This document shows positions 21,238 through 33,124 of a stretch of 64,000 nucleotides of DNA, piece by piece (positions within the stretch are counted from its first letter, which is position 1; every line of letters starts with the position of its first letter). Below the pieces are notes generated by a model that saw only the letters and a program-made list of their open reading frames with translations, made no database searches and had not been told where the DNA came from. Made by a program: the position numbers and the translations under genes. This DNA comes from Rhipidocladum racemiflorum (taxonomy: Eukaryota; Streptophyta; Magnoliopsida; Poales; Poaceae): positions 36,922,392-36,986,391 of the forward strand of contig CM070591.1 of the NCBI GenBank assembly GCA_036346355.1, written 5' to 3'.

Positions 21238-23672
21238 ATGACCTCCTCCACAGGGCAGGGCCCGGCAACCAGCCGCTGCTCACATGGCATCTGTAACACC
21301 CCGGTATTTAATATGTTCGAATGCTACTAAACATAGACTAAGCAACCTTTAAATACCACAAATACAAGTAAATTACAGCAAAGACACGAATGCTAAAAAC
21401 CGAAATTTTGGCAGCATCTCCTTTGTTTCAACATGAGTTGAAGGAACAACAATAGCATAGCAATATATGGCAATATAAGAGGCATCTAAAATAGCAATAA
21501 TTAAAGGCATGACATCAATATAAGTCTAAATCCAAGCATACAATGTCTCCATGAGCCAAACGAACAATAAGACTCTCATATCGCAAAGCTAAAACATAAA
21601 TCAATAAGCATCACACTTAATTTATCATCAAGACCCAATTGAATGACTGTGGGAACAAATGAGTGAAGCTACGTGTAGAAGTGTGACTATTTCCCTTCCC
21701 GCATGCAGGTATTATGGTTCCTAAAACAACAAGAAAGCACAAGCGTGAGTTCAGCACTCAGCAAGTATATTGCAATGGTACAAAAGAACAATTACATGGC
21801 TACAACAACTCACATCATGTCTATCATCTTATTCATGATCGCATAACAATATCATCATCATCATCATGTATGCAATGCGATGCGATGCACATGTCTCTTG
21901 GAAACTCATACCGGTATGGTTTAGTACACACCCGTCGGTGTGCACCCTCTCCCCCCTTCCATCCCGAAGATGGAGGGTGCCTACTCCTCGCTTCCCTACA
22001 CCGCGGTGGATGGAATCACGATGTAGGACTTACTCATTGTCTCTCCGGAATAGTCATAACTTTGTCACCGACCTTCCCCGAACTAGTTATGACTTTCTCA
22101 TCGCCCGGGCCATGTATCATGCCATGTATGCAAACATGCCAACATCATAAATAACTTGTGCATTAACACATGGCATCATAACATAATAAGCATATTCATC
22201 ATATCAATGGCAATCATTAAAGCATGGCATGTGAACATATCATATAATCAATTTCAATCTCAACCAATCTAGCAAACTACAACCCGCTACCCATTCCAAT
22301 ACACTTGCCTCAACCACGGGCGACGGATTGGCGAGAAGTAGAAGGCACTCTCGGGGTCACACCACCTGCACATAGGTACCACACACTCACAATCATGTCC
22401 ACAAAACAGTACGCAAACACTCTTCTACCCCGACATCGCAAACTACTCGCAAAACCCAAAAACAGAGGTTCTGTCCCGCCGGGACAACAGACTTGCAACG
22501 AGCATAACTCGGGATCTAAGACTCCGAATCGATTAAACGAGTACATCCTCACGTAGCTTAGGAAATTTCCTAACTTTTTCTAAGTATATGGAAAAACTGA
22601 TTCGGACTCTAAAGTCATTTAATCTACAAAATACCGTGATCTATTCCAATCACATCACAGTTTTTAATACGCTCGGTAAAACGAGCATAACTTTCAAACG
22701 GCTAGGCAGAATTGGACGTTCTTTATACCCACTGAAAGGTATTGAAATTACCTACAACTTCCTCAACAGGCGGTCGACCAAATTCCGATTCTAAATTGGC
22801 GAAAACCCAAACCCTAGGTCGACTGCTCAATCTGCCCGAAACAAAGAACGTGGCAACTCTAGTTTTCTCCCAAATCTACCCATGGACAGCACCACCACTT
22901 GATCTAAAAACATGAAATTGACCTCTAGAGCAGCACCTAGATCAACCCCAAAGATCACCCAATCCATACCTCTTCCCGACAAACGAAAATCGATGAAATC
23001 CTTCCTCCCGGGCTCCTGATCGTCCTCCTCGCGCCGGAACCGCCGAATCTCCTCGTCGCGGGGCTTCCCAATGGAGAGGACAACGAGGTGGCACGGAGTG
23101 GAGCTCCCCTAAGGCAGCAAGGGAGGTGGAGAGGGGAGGGGAGAGGTGGAGGCGCCTAGATGGGGAGGTGGGAGGTGGAGGCGCCTAGATGGGGGGTGGG
23201 AGGTGGAGTGGCGGCTAGGGCAGCATGGGGGCGCACCAAGGGGTGGTGTGCTGCCCTCCACCCCCTCATGGGCCAGAGAACGTCCCACCTTCGGCCCACG
23301 TGGGGTTCCCCTAAGGCCCAACTTGCCCCGGAAGGCCCAAGCTCCCGAAATCATCCCAAAAACACGACTAAACCGCAAAATGTAAAGTTTTAATCTCAAA
23401 TTTCACATTTTATAATGTTTTGACCTCAACATTCACATTTGGTAAGACTATAACACTCCGTGGTGTCACAGCATCAGCGCGCCAAGGTCGCCGCCGGCGC
23501 AGGCGCACGGCCGCGTGCGGCCATGTAACTTGCTGGTGGACACCGCCGCCGCGCGCGGGCGGCACGCGGCCATGGTCAGCGACTATAGCTTGGCCGGCTT
23601 CCTCGACCATGACGATGACCGCCTTGACATTCGTGCGAAGAACGATGCGTACATGTTCAAGGCGTTGCTTTG
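21238..23672 (+). pseudogene. unrecognised ORF split by a solo LTR
   Basis: If the solo LTR (21292-23470) and one copy of its GCATC duplication are ignored, an ATG at 21238 reads through the insertion site to a TGA at 23670-23672, roughly 85 codons. The part after the insertion is GC-rich with a charged D-H-D-D-D-R motif. A second short open stretch ends near 23862 with an acidic tail and could be a further exon. I do not recognise the protein. The composition contrasts with the AT-rich surroundings, which suggests a captured host gene fragment. The alternative is chance openness in GC-rich DNA. Confidence 0.35.
21292..23470 (-). mobile_element. solo LTR of family A
   Basis: The plus strand starts TGTAACACCCCGGT and ends GGTGTCACA, flanked by a perfect GCATC duplication (21287-21291 and 23471-23475). 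Length is 2179 bp. It aligns along its length with 10621-12770 and has no PBS or PPT. It is more diverged than the nested copies, for example the GC-rich section at 23020-23330 has its own local duplications (GGAGGCGCCTAGATGGGG twice at 23146-23195). Confidence 0.92.
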
Positions 23673-24330
23673 ACCGGGCGGCGGTGGGACGGCAGCTGGC
23701 TGGCGAAGTGGGCGCTACCGAGGATACGCGCCCACGCGGCGGCGGAATGCTCGACCAGCGGGCAGGCGCACGCTGGCAGACAAGGTGGAGGCGCGGTTGC
23801 TCGAGCGCATCTCTAGGGTGGCGCTGGCGTGTGTGGGGGACGACGATCTGTTCTTGTTCTAGGTTCTGTTTGTACTGCTTTTGTTCTTGGTGATATTGCT
23901 ATACAGTTGGTGTTTAACGAGAAATTCAGCATATGGCAATGATATGGGTTTTGTCTCTTCTAAAATGTTTTTGCCGTTCTGCCTCAGTACAGCACAAGTG
24001 AAAGAACCAGTAAATTTTTTTATTAAGCTTTATAAGATTATCACATACATAATATATAATAAAAAAATTAGACTTATAAATTTTCATTGCAATATTTGTG
24101 AGATTAACTTATCACCTCTAGTGACAAAGATTACCATACCAATCTCATCCCTCAAACAAAATAGCATCTCGAATCATCCAGGATCATCCTATCCAACCAA
24201 ACAAACAAAATCTTGTACCATTCCATTTAGACAACCAAACACCCTCTTTGTACCATTCCATTTATGACCATCCCATTCATCCTGTACCATCCCATTCCAT
24301 TCACCCTCGTACCTCTAACCAAACACATCC

Positions 24331-24660
24331 TAAGTACACTAATCCAATATGGATGCGGATTTTAACTTATAATTGCAAACACTACTTATAACGTTTCATT
24401 TCCAAATTCAGCTACTTTTATTTTAATCAGGAAGTTGATAACGACAGTTGTGGTTTAGCTTCCAAATAACTGAAGAAAATATCTATCGTGTGTAGATCAT
24501 AAATAGGCCTATAGATCATAAATAGGCCTATAAATGCAGCAGCATCAGTAATAACAAGAGAGAAATTCAACACATATTAGTAATTAATTTCATGTTCAAT
24601 GTATCAAACGGAGTTTCGTCAGGTGTGAGTCCGGTGGTAAAAAAAGCAATTGATGATAGC
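24331..24660. other. non-coding interval with a short tandem duplication
   Basis: The stretch has no gene. A 19-bp unit TAGATCATAAATAGGCCTA is repeated twice in tandem at about 24495-24533. The rest is AT-rich. Confidence 0.6.
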
Positions 24661-25900
24661 AAAGCCTACCTTTTGATGACTCCTGCATAGGCACCTTGCG
24701 GTGGCAGCAAGGGGAGGGGAGGCGGCGACAGCAAGGGGATGGGGGAGGCGGTGGCGGTGACGGGAGCTAGGGGATTTTTGCGGTGAGGAGGTGGGAGGTG
24801 GTACTGAGGCCGAGCTAGGGCTTGTCGGTATTGATAATTGGACAAAATATCATTAGAATTGGTTCTACATATGAACCGATACAAATAACCAACATCATAA
24901 TTGGTTTTTATTGAAAATCGATACAAATAAATGAGTCATTAGAATCGATTTTCATTGAAAACCGATGCAAATAATCAGTAATTACAATCGGTTTGTATTT
25001 AAAACCGATACAAATAAAGAAGTCATTGAAATTGGTTTTCATTGAAAACCAATACAAATAAAGTAGTAATTATAATCGGTTTTCATTCAAAACCGATACA
25101 AATAATAAAGTCAGTAGAATCGGTTCATTGATGAACTGATACAAATAAAAAGTTATTAGAATCAGTTTTCATTAAAAACGATACAAATAATCATCACAAT
25201 CGATTCCTAGTGAGAACCGATTGTGATAATTTAACATCACAAGCAGTTCCAAGTCGATTGGGATGCCTAGCCTGCACAAAACCATGCACAAGTACTTCTG
25301 AATTTAATCAAAGAGAGAAAAGGCCATAACTTTTCAAATATAGTTCAATTTTTTTGAAATCGTGCATACTTACTTTGGGATACTACAAAGCTTTTTCAAA
25401 AAGAATTTTTGAAAAAAAGAGTCCCATTCACAAGATATGCTAGATTTCATTCTGTAGACATGATTTTTGCTTAGAGAGTACAAAAGTCAAAAGTTTTTCA
25501 AATATAGTTCAAATTGTTTGAAAATTTCTAAAAATGAACTTTGGACTAGTTAGAAGATTTTCCAAAAAGTATTTTCTCAAAATTAATTTTCTTTGAAAAG
25601 ATATAGCAAAATGCGCTTTGTGTGTCTTTGTATGTGTCATTTAATCCAAAATAGGTCAATAGTAGTTTTTGGGCTAGTTTCAAAATCAAATAACTTAGGA
25701 TCATTTGGTCTTTTGGAAATCTTTTGAATAAGAGAATTGTTAAGAATGATCAACTCTATGTTTTTTTTTTGTTTTGGAGCTATTTTGAAAATCATTTTAC
25801 AATTAATTCTAAGCAAAATACAAGTTTAAATCCAAAACAAGATACTAGTAACTAGATTTTGGGCTAAAATCTCACTTTCTTTTAAAATTAATTTTTTTAT
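24661..25900. mobile_element. CACTA-like terminal region
   Basis: A G-rich section (24690-24820) leads into an array of subterminal repeats (24850-25235). AT-rich sequence follows, with recurring AAGTTTTTCAAATATAGTTCAA-type blocks at about 25335 and 25495. This arrangement is typical of grass CACTA elements. I did not find a CACTA terminus or transposase in it, so ends and orientation are not fixed. Confidence 0.5.
24850..25235. repeat. array of about nine quasi-palindromic 40-48-bp units
   Basis: Each unit contains an AATCGGTTTTC arm, a short centre and a GAAAACCGATACAAATAA arm, so every unit is itself an inverted repeat. Units are degenerate and spaced 42-48 bp. Arrays like this bind transposase in CACTA/En-Spm elements. 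Confidence 0.8.
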
Positions 25901-26776
25901 TGTCGATTTTGAAGACCCAGGGGTCCCTTAATTGAGCTTATGAATGTAAGTTTGGTTGCCTTTTGTCTATGAAACAATATCGAAAGGGGTAGGAAAGAAC
26001 AGGAATTGAATTATATCACGAGTATTTTTACAAGGTACAGAGTCTATTTCTCCAGACATGACACACTTTGATCCTGATTGTTCTGAATCCTTGCGGGAGC
26101 ATCATATTTATAGCGTCGAAGGGATGGCAATTGTCATCTTCAGAGAGGTGTCTTCCTAGGAAAGGGTGTCTTTCTGTCAAAAGGCGTCTTCTCACTAAAG
26201 AGGTGTCTTTAGTGAAAGCTTCTTTTGCATGTTATCCATACCTATCAGAGAAAGCTTCTTTTGCATGTTATCCTTGCACGGAGATTCCTTGCCGACCTAA
26301 ATCAGTTCGGCGTGAAGGTTGCCCAATCCTGTATAGGTTAGCGTGACAAAGGGTATTATGTCCGACCTATAAAGTATACACAGGTCGGACAGTTTCTGAC
26401 TTGGTAGGGACTCAGATCAAGATAAGTTCTCATCTGACCTGTATTGTAGGTCGGGTAGTTATTTTCGCGGTAAAAGGTAACTTTGACCAAATGACAGTAA
26501 GACATTTAATGTGAGCCGCATTTATGAGGATGCGACTGCTTTATAAAAAGCTATAGCCATTTATGGGCCTCAGACATATCAATCATTGTAAGCTAGCCTC
26601 CAAGTCTTAAGACGACACAAGTTGTTTCTTAAGGCTTTTCTACTTCCAAGACATTTGGGATATCACGCTAATCATGCCATCGGTCACGTCTCGAGGAAAT
26701 CTTTTGTACACTTCACATTGTCAGTCATTTGAAAACTGCTTTTGAGTTCTCTTGCATTCTTGGTTCTTGAAGCCTT
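25901..26776 (+). other. promoter-like region upstream of a transposon gene
   Basis: There is no convincing ORF here. Visible features are two copies of GAAAGCTTCTTTTGCATGTTATCC (26215 and 26251), repeated GGTCGG(A/G) blocks (about 26390-26460) and a TATA-like TTATAAAAAG at 26541. This could be the LTR or promoter of the element that encodes the gene downstream. No LTR ends were identified. Confidence 0.35.
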
Positions 26777-27815
26777 TTGCTTGAATACTTCTCCTTTGCT
26801 TTTTTTGAAAGGGAGAAGTCATTTCTTACCGAGGCGAAGATCATGAAGCTTGTTGATGAAGTGTTAATCCCACCACATGAAATAACATATCTACTACTGT
26901 TCGTCTTTTTCATTTCTTCTACCAATATACTAGAAATAACATATCTCCCAAAGTTTTTGGGGGTGTTTATTTCAAGCTTCAGTCCAATGTCGCGTATCCC
27001 TTACTCCCCATCAAGGATAAGTGGAAGGACTACCAGAAAGAGTGGTTTTACTCGGAGATCCCAGGCAGTAGTCACCATTGGTTCACTGGTATGGTCGCTC
27101 CAACCTGGTCAAAGGTGGAAGCGAAAGAAGAGAGGGACTCTTTTGTACTCACCGATGAAGAAAGCAAAATCATTGATGCTATCTTCAATTTGGTGGACAA
27201 AGGACTTATAAGACATAAAATCATTTATGATTTTCGGTTCCATAAGTTGAGCCCTCTAAAAAGTCAGTTCTGATTCACCCAAAGGATTGAGGGTAACTAA
27301 GATCCAACCAAGGACGAACCCGGAGGTAAGAATTTCTAGATTCAAACACTTATTTTCTCTTTACTTGGTAAAAGAATTTTACTTACAAATTTTTTACTTT
27401 GTATTTTTAGTCCTAACTGACAGAGAAGGCTATGCGAAGGTTTCACAAATTTTGCACATCCTTTCGGACACATCCAATCAAGCTATGTTGGACAAGCAAC
27501 CGACCAGCTTAATTGGTAAAAGCGATGAGTTCATCAAGGAACGCATCGAGTTGAGTACCAAGTAGTACATTTGGTCCTAAAATCAAATTGATATTTGTTA
27601 TGAAATCTTATTTTATTTTGTCATCCTTAGATGCATGGTCGAAAGCATGCCATCGACCAATCTACGATTTCTGCATGGGCTCCTGCAACGAAGAAGAAGA
27701 AGAGAGCCGCAGACAAGAGAACCTTGGATGTGGTGGATATGACCTCCGCCACAGTGGCTAGTGCTGGTCCAACCATCACTAGACTGGTGCAGAGCACACA
27801 CCCCAAGGGTAGTAT

Positions 27816-30800
27816 TGTAATACCCCAATTTTTGCTTTTCATGTATTTAAATGGTATTTCGCACTTTTGAGAATTTTTGGAATTTCTGGAATTTATTTAG
27901 ATTTAATTTGAATTTATTCCCTTTTGAGATTATTAAATAATCAAAAATTTTAAATAAAGTTCTGTTGGAAATATTTTTGAGTCCAAAATGTCTCAAAGTA
28001 TTTTCCAGAATTTTTCTTGAATTTTTTTTATTATCTTGCTATTTTTTTTATTTATTTGAATTTCTAGAAATAATTTAATTATTAAATCGCTGGAAAAACC
28101 CAACCGGGTTTTACTGTTCATCCGACCCGAGTCGGACTCGAGTCCGACCAGAGCGAGACGCGCCATGTGACTTGGCTTGACCATGATGCCACGCCGAACC
28201 CTAACCCTAACTGTCGCGCCGCCCGATCTCGATCGAACGGCTGAGAGCGAGCCGCGTCGTGCGCGCACCCGTGCAGCCGGATATGGACACGTGGACGGTA
28301 GCCTGTCATCGTCTCCGCCCGAAATTGGATCGGACTGCGCCGCCGTGTCAGTTAGGGTTTGCGAGAATCCCGCGAACCGAGGCCGCATATAAGGCTTTGA
28401 CATGCCCCCGAGGTTTGCCTCCGTGCTCGAGCCGCCACCAATCGCCGTCGATTCCTCGCCGTACTTGCGCCCGAGTCAACACGGTCTTTCTTCTTCCCCG
28501 GTGACATCGAGCATTACCCGCCGTGTTGGGTTGCGGATCCGAGAACCTCACGTCGAGACGCACCCACGGGTCATCTTCATCACGCCGGGGACTCACCAAA
28601 ACGCCGGTCTGTGCGTCGTCTTCCCCGACTCCAGCAAACCAACTCCACAGTGACATCGCTGGAAGTCCCGAGCTTCGTCAACCGTCGGATCTCCATCGGA
28701 CGGCTCAGGTTCGTCCACATCAGCCAAGCAAAATCTCATGTGTTACCGTTTAGATCCACTAGCAGCCATTGGATCTAGATCCAACGACTCAGATTAAGCC
28801 ACGTAGCCCTTTGACCGCATCGGGCTAGATTGGATCTCAGCCGTTAGATCTAGATCGTACAGTTAGAATTGACCCGCGTTGTAGCGTTAAGTGCGATCTC
28901 CGCCGTTCGATCGAGATCGAACGGTGTAGATTAAGCGACGTGTCGAGCACCGGGACATGCCACGTCGTCCCTCGGTGATGCATAACCCGATCGGATCTCG
29001 ACCGTCCGATCCAAATTGAACGGTCCAGATCAAACCGCATGATTCCAAAGTAGCGAGATTAGATCTAATCTGGACCGTTGGATTTCAAACCAACAGCCCA
29101 GATTGTGCCACGTGATCGGGAGATGAACCGACGCGGTCAGCCGAGCCTCGCCCGGTCGTTGCTGACGTTACACGTGACGTCAGCACAGGCCCGCGTGTCA
29201 GCGACTGCAACAACCGCACGATGACGTCATCCGTGACGTCATGATGACATCACCGTGGGGCCCGCGTGTCAGAGCCGTTCGGCCGAGCCCGCTGACGTCA
29301 GCGATGATGTCAGCAGTGGGTCCCACGTGTCAGCGACACTATGCGCGTGGACCGAGTCCACGGTGGACCGAGCTCGAGCCGTGTATCGAGTCCGTAGACC
29401 GGATGACGCAAGCGTGACATCATAATTCGATTTTTCAATAGAAAAATAATTCGGTGGAAATTCGATTTCGCCGCTGACGTCATGCTGACATCATAGTCGA
29501 ATTTTTCAATAGAAAAATAAATGAATTAATTCAGTTTATTCTTTTATTTGATTTTGCAAACTTCAAACGCTTATAACTTTTGTGTTTTAACTCTGATTTG
29601 AGTGATTCCAATTTCTAAATTTTTATAAAATTGAGCTCTATTTATTGGTGAATTTTATTTGAATTATTTATTGCTATTTGCACATGTTACGAGTAGACGT
29701 TGAAGTGCCCGAAGGCTTCGAAGGTGAAGTTTTGACCCAGGAGCCAGCTCAAGACCAAGAACAAGTACTTTTTGAAGGCAAATTATGCTTTGATCATATA
29801 GTTTCTATTTTTGAAAATTAGTTTAATTTATATTATTGCATGCTAGTTTAATTAGAAATTGTTTCAATTATTTTTGGAAATTAGATAAATGCCAAAATGC
29901 AGTATGACACCTTGACTATTTAATTATGTGCCATGAACCCTTATCACCCTAGTTGGGGATCATATTAGTTGGTCATTATTAGATTGCCAACATCGGGTAT
30001 TTAGACCGTTGTAGTATATTGCTTAGACCTGCTACGTACACATGACATGATTTTGGACAATCAAATGTTAATATTGACTTAATGAGATATTGAACCTGTT
30101 TTTGAGAAGTATCATGTGTTGTGATGTTGATGATGGCACGTGGTGCATGGTAATCAACTGGATTGGATAAATAGATTTAGACCGAGGCAAGTGGCAAGAA
30201 TGATCGGGTGGGCCACGAGTGGCAACAGGAAAGTCGTTTTAGTTCTTCGGGTAGTCTTGCCCTGGTCACCCTAAGGACTTAACCTTGCAAGCCTTTGAAC
30301 TGGGTCAAACATGCAACCACATGACTGGAATGGGACGGTCCTAGTTGAGTAAGTTACTAATAACTTTCATGTGGTACCTCGGGGTGTCAACTACACCTTT
30401 TGTGTAGCGTGAAGGGGGAGCGTACCAGGGCTACGACATGGTACCCGTCCAACGGTATGTCGGTCCCATACTTCGCCTCCACTGAGCGAAGGGATGGTGT
30501 ATGGCAAAAACCAGAGAGGTTCACTTGTATAGCTTGCGGTTTCCGGAAGGCTTTGTTACGGTCACTCGCCTTTGTGGTGTTTGACTGTATCTTGTGGGTA
30601 AAATGCATAACCTCTGCAGAGTGTAAAATCTATTGGAATAGCCAAGTCCGAGGTATCGGACACTACTCGGGGATTACAGTCAAGGGTTAGACTTTCATGA
30701 AAACAACTTGGACTTGAAAAGTTTGGTTGGGTTTATTGATGACGTTGATGGAAATGTGGATTAGGAAAGGGAAAGAGTTTACTTAACTCCTGGACAAGTT

Positions 30801-31325
30801 ATTGATATTATATTTGCTTTGACCGCTTTTGAATCTACTTATGCTACTTGTTAAATGCTGTGTTACCGCAAATGAATCATGAACTATTCCTTTGTACTAA
30901 GCCATGCATGTAGAATATTAGTTTGCATTCTGTGCATGACTTGCTAAGTACCAAGTACTCACCCTTTGCAACTGCAACATCAGTTGAAGAAGAAGCTATA
31001 CCTGCTTTGGAGGAGGAGCTCCAGGAAGATCCGGCTAACTAGGGAGCGAGCCTAGTCAGTTGCATGTGGTATACTGGATGGCGCCACGTGGATGCTTTTA
31101 TTCTGCTGAAGTTTATTTCCTCTAATAAGTTTTCGCCCTGCATGGCGTATCTTTGTAACTTGACCATAAGGTCGAGCAACCTGTTTCGTATTTTAAATAA
31201 AGTACTTGTTGTTTTGTTAAATATGATTGTGATATTTACTGATGTTGAGACTGTGTGCACTAGCGTGATCCTTGACTAGTGCTGAATACACAGAGGGTTC
31301 GGATTTGCAAATTCGGGTCCCGACA
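27816..31325 (+). repeat. 5' LTR of B1
   Basis: It starts TGTAATACCCCAATTTTT (one change from the family start) and ends GGGTCCCGACA; length 3510 bp. It carries five TGACGTCA sites (29175, 29222, 29234, 29293, 29474) and the GATCTAGATC/GATCGAGATC palindrome series (28770-29090). Confidence 0.93.
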
Positions 31326-31329
31326 GAGG

Positions 31330-31341
31330 TGGTATCAGAGC
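31330..31341 (+). other. primer binding site of B1
   Basis: TGGTATCAGAGC, complementary to initiator Met-tRNA, four bases (GAGG) after the LTR end. Confidence 0.92.
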
Positions 31342-31509
31342 CATACTGACTGTAGGTCTTGACCCTACATAGATTGTCCGTCTTTAGGAACTTCAAAATT
31401 ATTTTCTAAAGAGAAAATTTTACTTGAAAGAATAATAAGGTCTTGACTTATCTTATTCTTCTATTCTTTCCCCATTTGCTGAAATCTCTATCTTTCCCCA
31501 CTAGTTTAA

Positions 31510-31701
31510 ATGGAGATCTCACCTGAGTCATTCTTAATAGTTAACGATGTTTCACACTTAGGGAGAAAGTACTGGGTGTCCCCGCCAACCCTGAAGATCG
31601 TGAAGAAAGGAATCATCGAGCCCGGAAAGAAGTGGAGCGATGAAGTATTCTAGAAGTTAGAAGAACAAGTGCTTTAGTAGTCGGTTGAGACTCGTGTGTG
31701 A
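31510..31701 (+). pseudogene. short leader ORF of B1, unrelated to the B2/B3 leader ORF
   Basis: An ATG at 31510 opens a frame with a TAG at 31651, two adjacent TAGs at about 31678-31683 and a final TGA at 31699-31701. Read through the TAGs it is about 63 codons. The product would be small, with an H-L-G-R-K-Y-W-V block and a basic patch, then E-E-Q. I do not recognise it. It lies between a PBS-proximal segment and a gag-proximal segment that both resemble B2 and B3, but the ORF itself does not match their ORF. It could be a captured fragment or an alternative cassette. Confidence 0.4.
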
Positions 31702-31951
31702 GAGTCGTGTCTCTTAAGATCAGAGAGTTACCCTTTTAGACGCTAGATTATTGTGTGCTTAGGAAATTTGGTTCTTTATTGATTGCTGGGTGTGTAGTAT
31801 GTGTTGCATAGCTTTTAGGCTTGGCTATGCAACCATACCAAGTTATTAATAATGTTTGTATGTTTTTGGGTTAAAACTGTTTCCCCGTAATAGGATTCTT
31901 GAACTTCATCTATGCTTTTCCCTCTTACCTAAACATTTGAGTAATCAACAG

Positions 31952-33124
31952 ATGGTGAACACTCGTGGAAACAACAGAAGTGGTTTTCGCCCAACGGGGA
32001 ACCCAAATGATGCAAACCAGGCACCCCAATCAGCACCGCCAGTTGACATGTAGAACTTTGGAGCTTTCCTTGCTGCACAAACTCAGTTGATGCATGAGAT
32101 GATGCAGCAAATGCAGCAGGTCACTGCTCAGGCCACTGCCAACCAGGCCAATCAAGGACAACGACAGAATTCCAGGCTTTCAGAATTCATGAGGACTCAT
32201 CCACCCACATTCTCTGGAAACGCCAATCAACTAGAGGTGGATGATTGGCTGAGATCGATTGAGAGGAAGCTGCACATTACCTAGTGTGTGGGGAATGAGA
32301 GAGTGCTTTACGCCTCTCATCAGTTAGAAGGTATTACAGCTGAATGGTGGGAGAACTTTTGCGTCGCACATGAGAATCCACAGGACATTACCTGGGAAGA
32401 ATTCACTGCTGCATTCTGCCAGTATCATGTGCCAGAAGGGATCATGGACCTCAAGAAGGAGGAGTTCAGGGCACTAAAGCAAGGCAATCAATCAGTGTCT
32501 AAATATCTGAACAAGTTCACCCAGCTAGCTCGCTAAGCACCTGAGGACGTAGCAACGGACAAGGCAAGACAGTCCCGTTTCATGAAGGGACTAAATTCTG
32601 GACTTCAGGTGGGGTTGATTACCCACACATTCCCCGACTTCCAGGAGTTGGTGAACAAGGCGCTCATCTTGGAGGACAAGCGCAAAGAACTTGAAGACAA
32701 CTAGAAGCGCAGAATGGCACAGCAGGGAGCACTTCAAGGAGCGCAGCGTTTGAGGGTTGCGCCGAATCAGTTTTTCAGGTTTCAGCCAAAGAACACTACA
32801 AGGACACCGTCGCCAGCACCAAGACCCGCAAATCAGAACTACCAGACGCCAGCGCCAGCTGGGAATGCAGCTGCAGGGAGTCAACAGAGTACAGTGAAGC
32901 GTTGCTTCCACTACCACGAGCCAACGCACTTTGCCAACTATTGCCCCAAGAAAGAAGCAGGAGTGACCCCAGTTCGTTTCAATCTGGGATCCACGCCAGC
33001 AAGGACACATGCCGCAGGACCAAGCCATGGAGCTGCACAGCCTAGAGCCGCAACACAGACCGTGGTCAGAGGCATAGTCAACCACGTCACTGCGGATGCA
33101 CTTCAAAATGCATCAGAGGCATAG
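31952..33124 (+). pseudogene. gag: gag of B1
   Basis: The start at 31952 (M-V-N-T-R-G) is conserved in B2 (40223) and B3 (48930), each time just after a CAG that looks like a splice acceptor. The gag core with W-L-R-S-I-E and A-E-W-W-E-N-F-C lies at 32240-32530. In-frame stops are at 32051, 32282, 32534, 32702 and 33122; the first two are TAG where B3 has CAG. The zinc knuckle at 32903-32944 has lost its second cysteine (C-F-H-Y instead of C-x-x-C), a TGC-to-TAC type change. Gag would package the RNA; this copy cannot. Confidence 0.88.

Larger units (their letters stand above)
20997..24330 (+). mobile_element. possible DNA transposon carrying a gene fragment
   Basis: The left edge has GTGTGCGTTTGGTTCG and the right edge has AACCAAACACATCC, similar in inverted orientation over about 15 bp. 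The right subterminal region (24180-24320) is rich in CCATTCCAT/ACCAAACA repeats and the left has GTTTGGTTGACTG, a style common in short grass DNA transposons. The middle (about 21180-23870) is GC-rich and ORF-bearing, which would make this a gene-capturing element. No clear target-site duplication was found, so boundaries and superfamily are uncertain. A solo family A LTR sits inside. Confidence 0.4.

Noticed and set aside
23420..23893. 157-codon plus-strand frame across a solo LTR boundary
   Set aside because: Its first codons lie in the LTR and the rest is a very Arg/Cys-rich shadow frame. The alternative frame from 21238 has more ordinary composition.
24850..25235. CRISPR-like regular repeat spacing
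   Set aside because: Units are degenerate, palindromic and continuous with no unique spacers, in a plant context. CACTA subterminal repeats explain it.
26068..26346. 92-codon frame containing repeated S-F-A-C-Y-P segments
   Set aside because: The repeats come from a duplicated 24-bp DNA block in a promoter-like region. No coding support.
28190..28212. CCCTAACCCTAAC-like telomeric repeat (also 36823-36840)
   Set aside because: Only two units, inside the same position of two family B LTRs, and not the plant CCCTAAA repeat. It is LTR sequence, not an interstitial telomere.
31330..31345. Possible tRNA-related sequence around GGTATCAGAGCC (also at other PBS sites)
   Set aside because: These are primer binding sites complementary to a tRNA 3' end. 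No cloverleaf or flanking tRNA gene is present.
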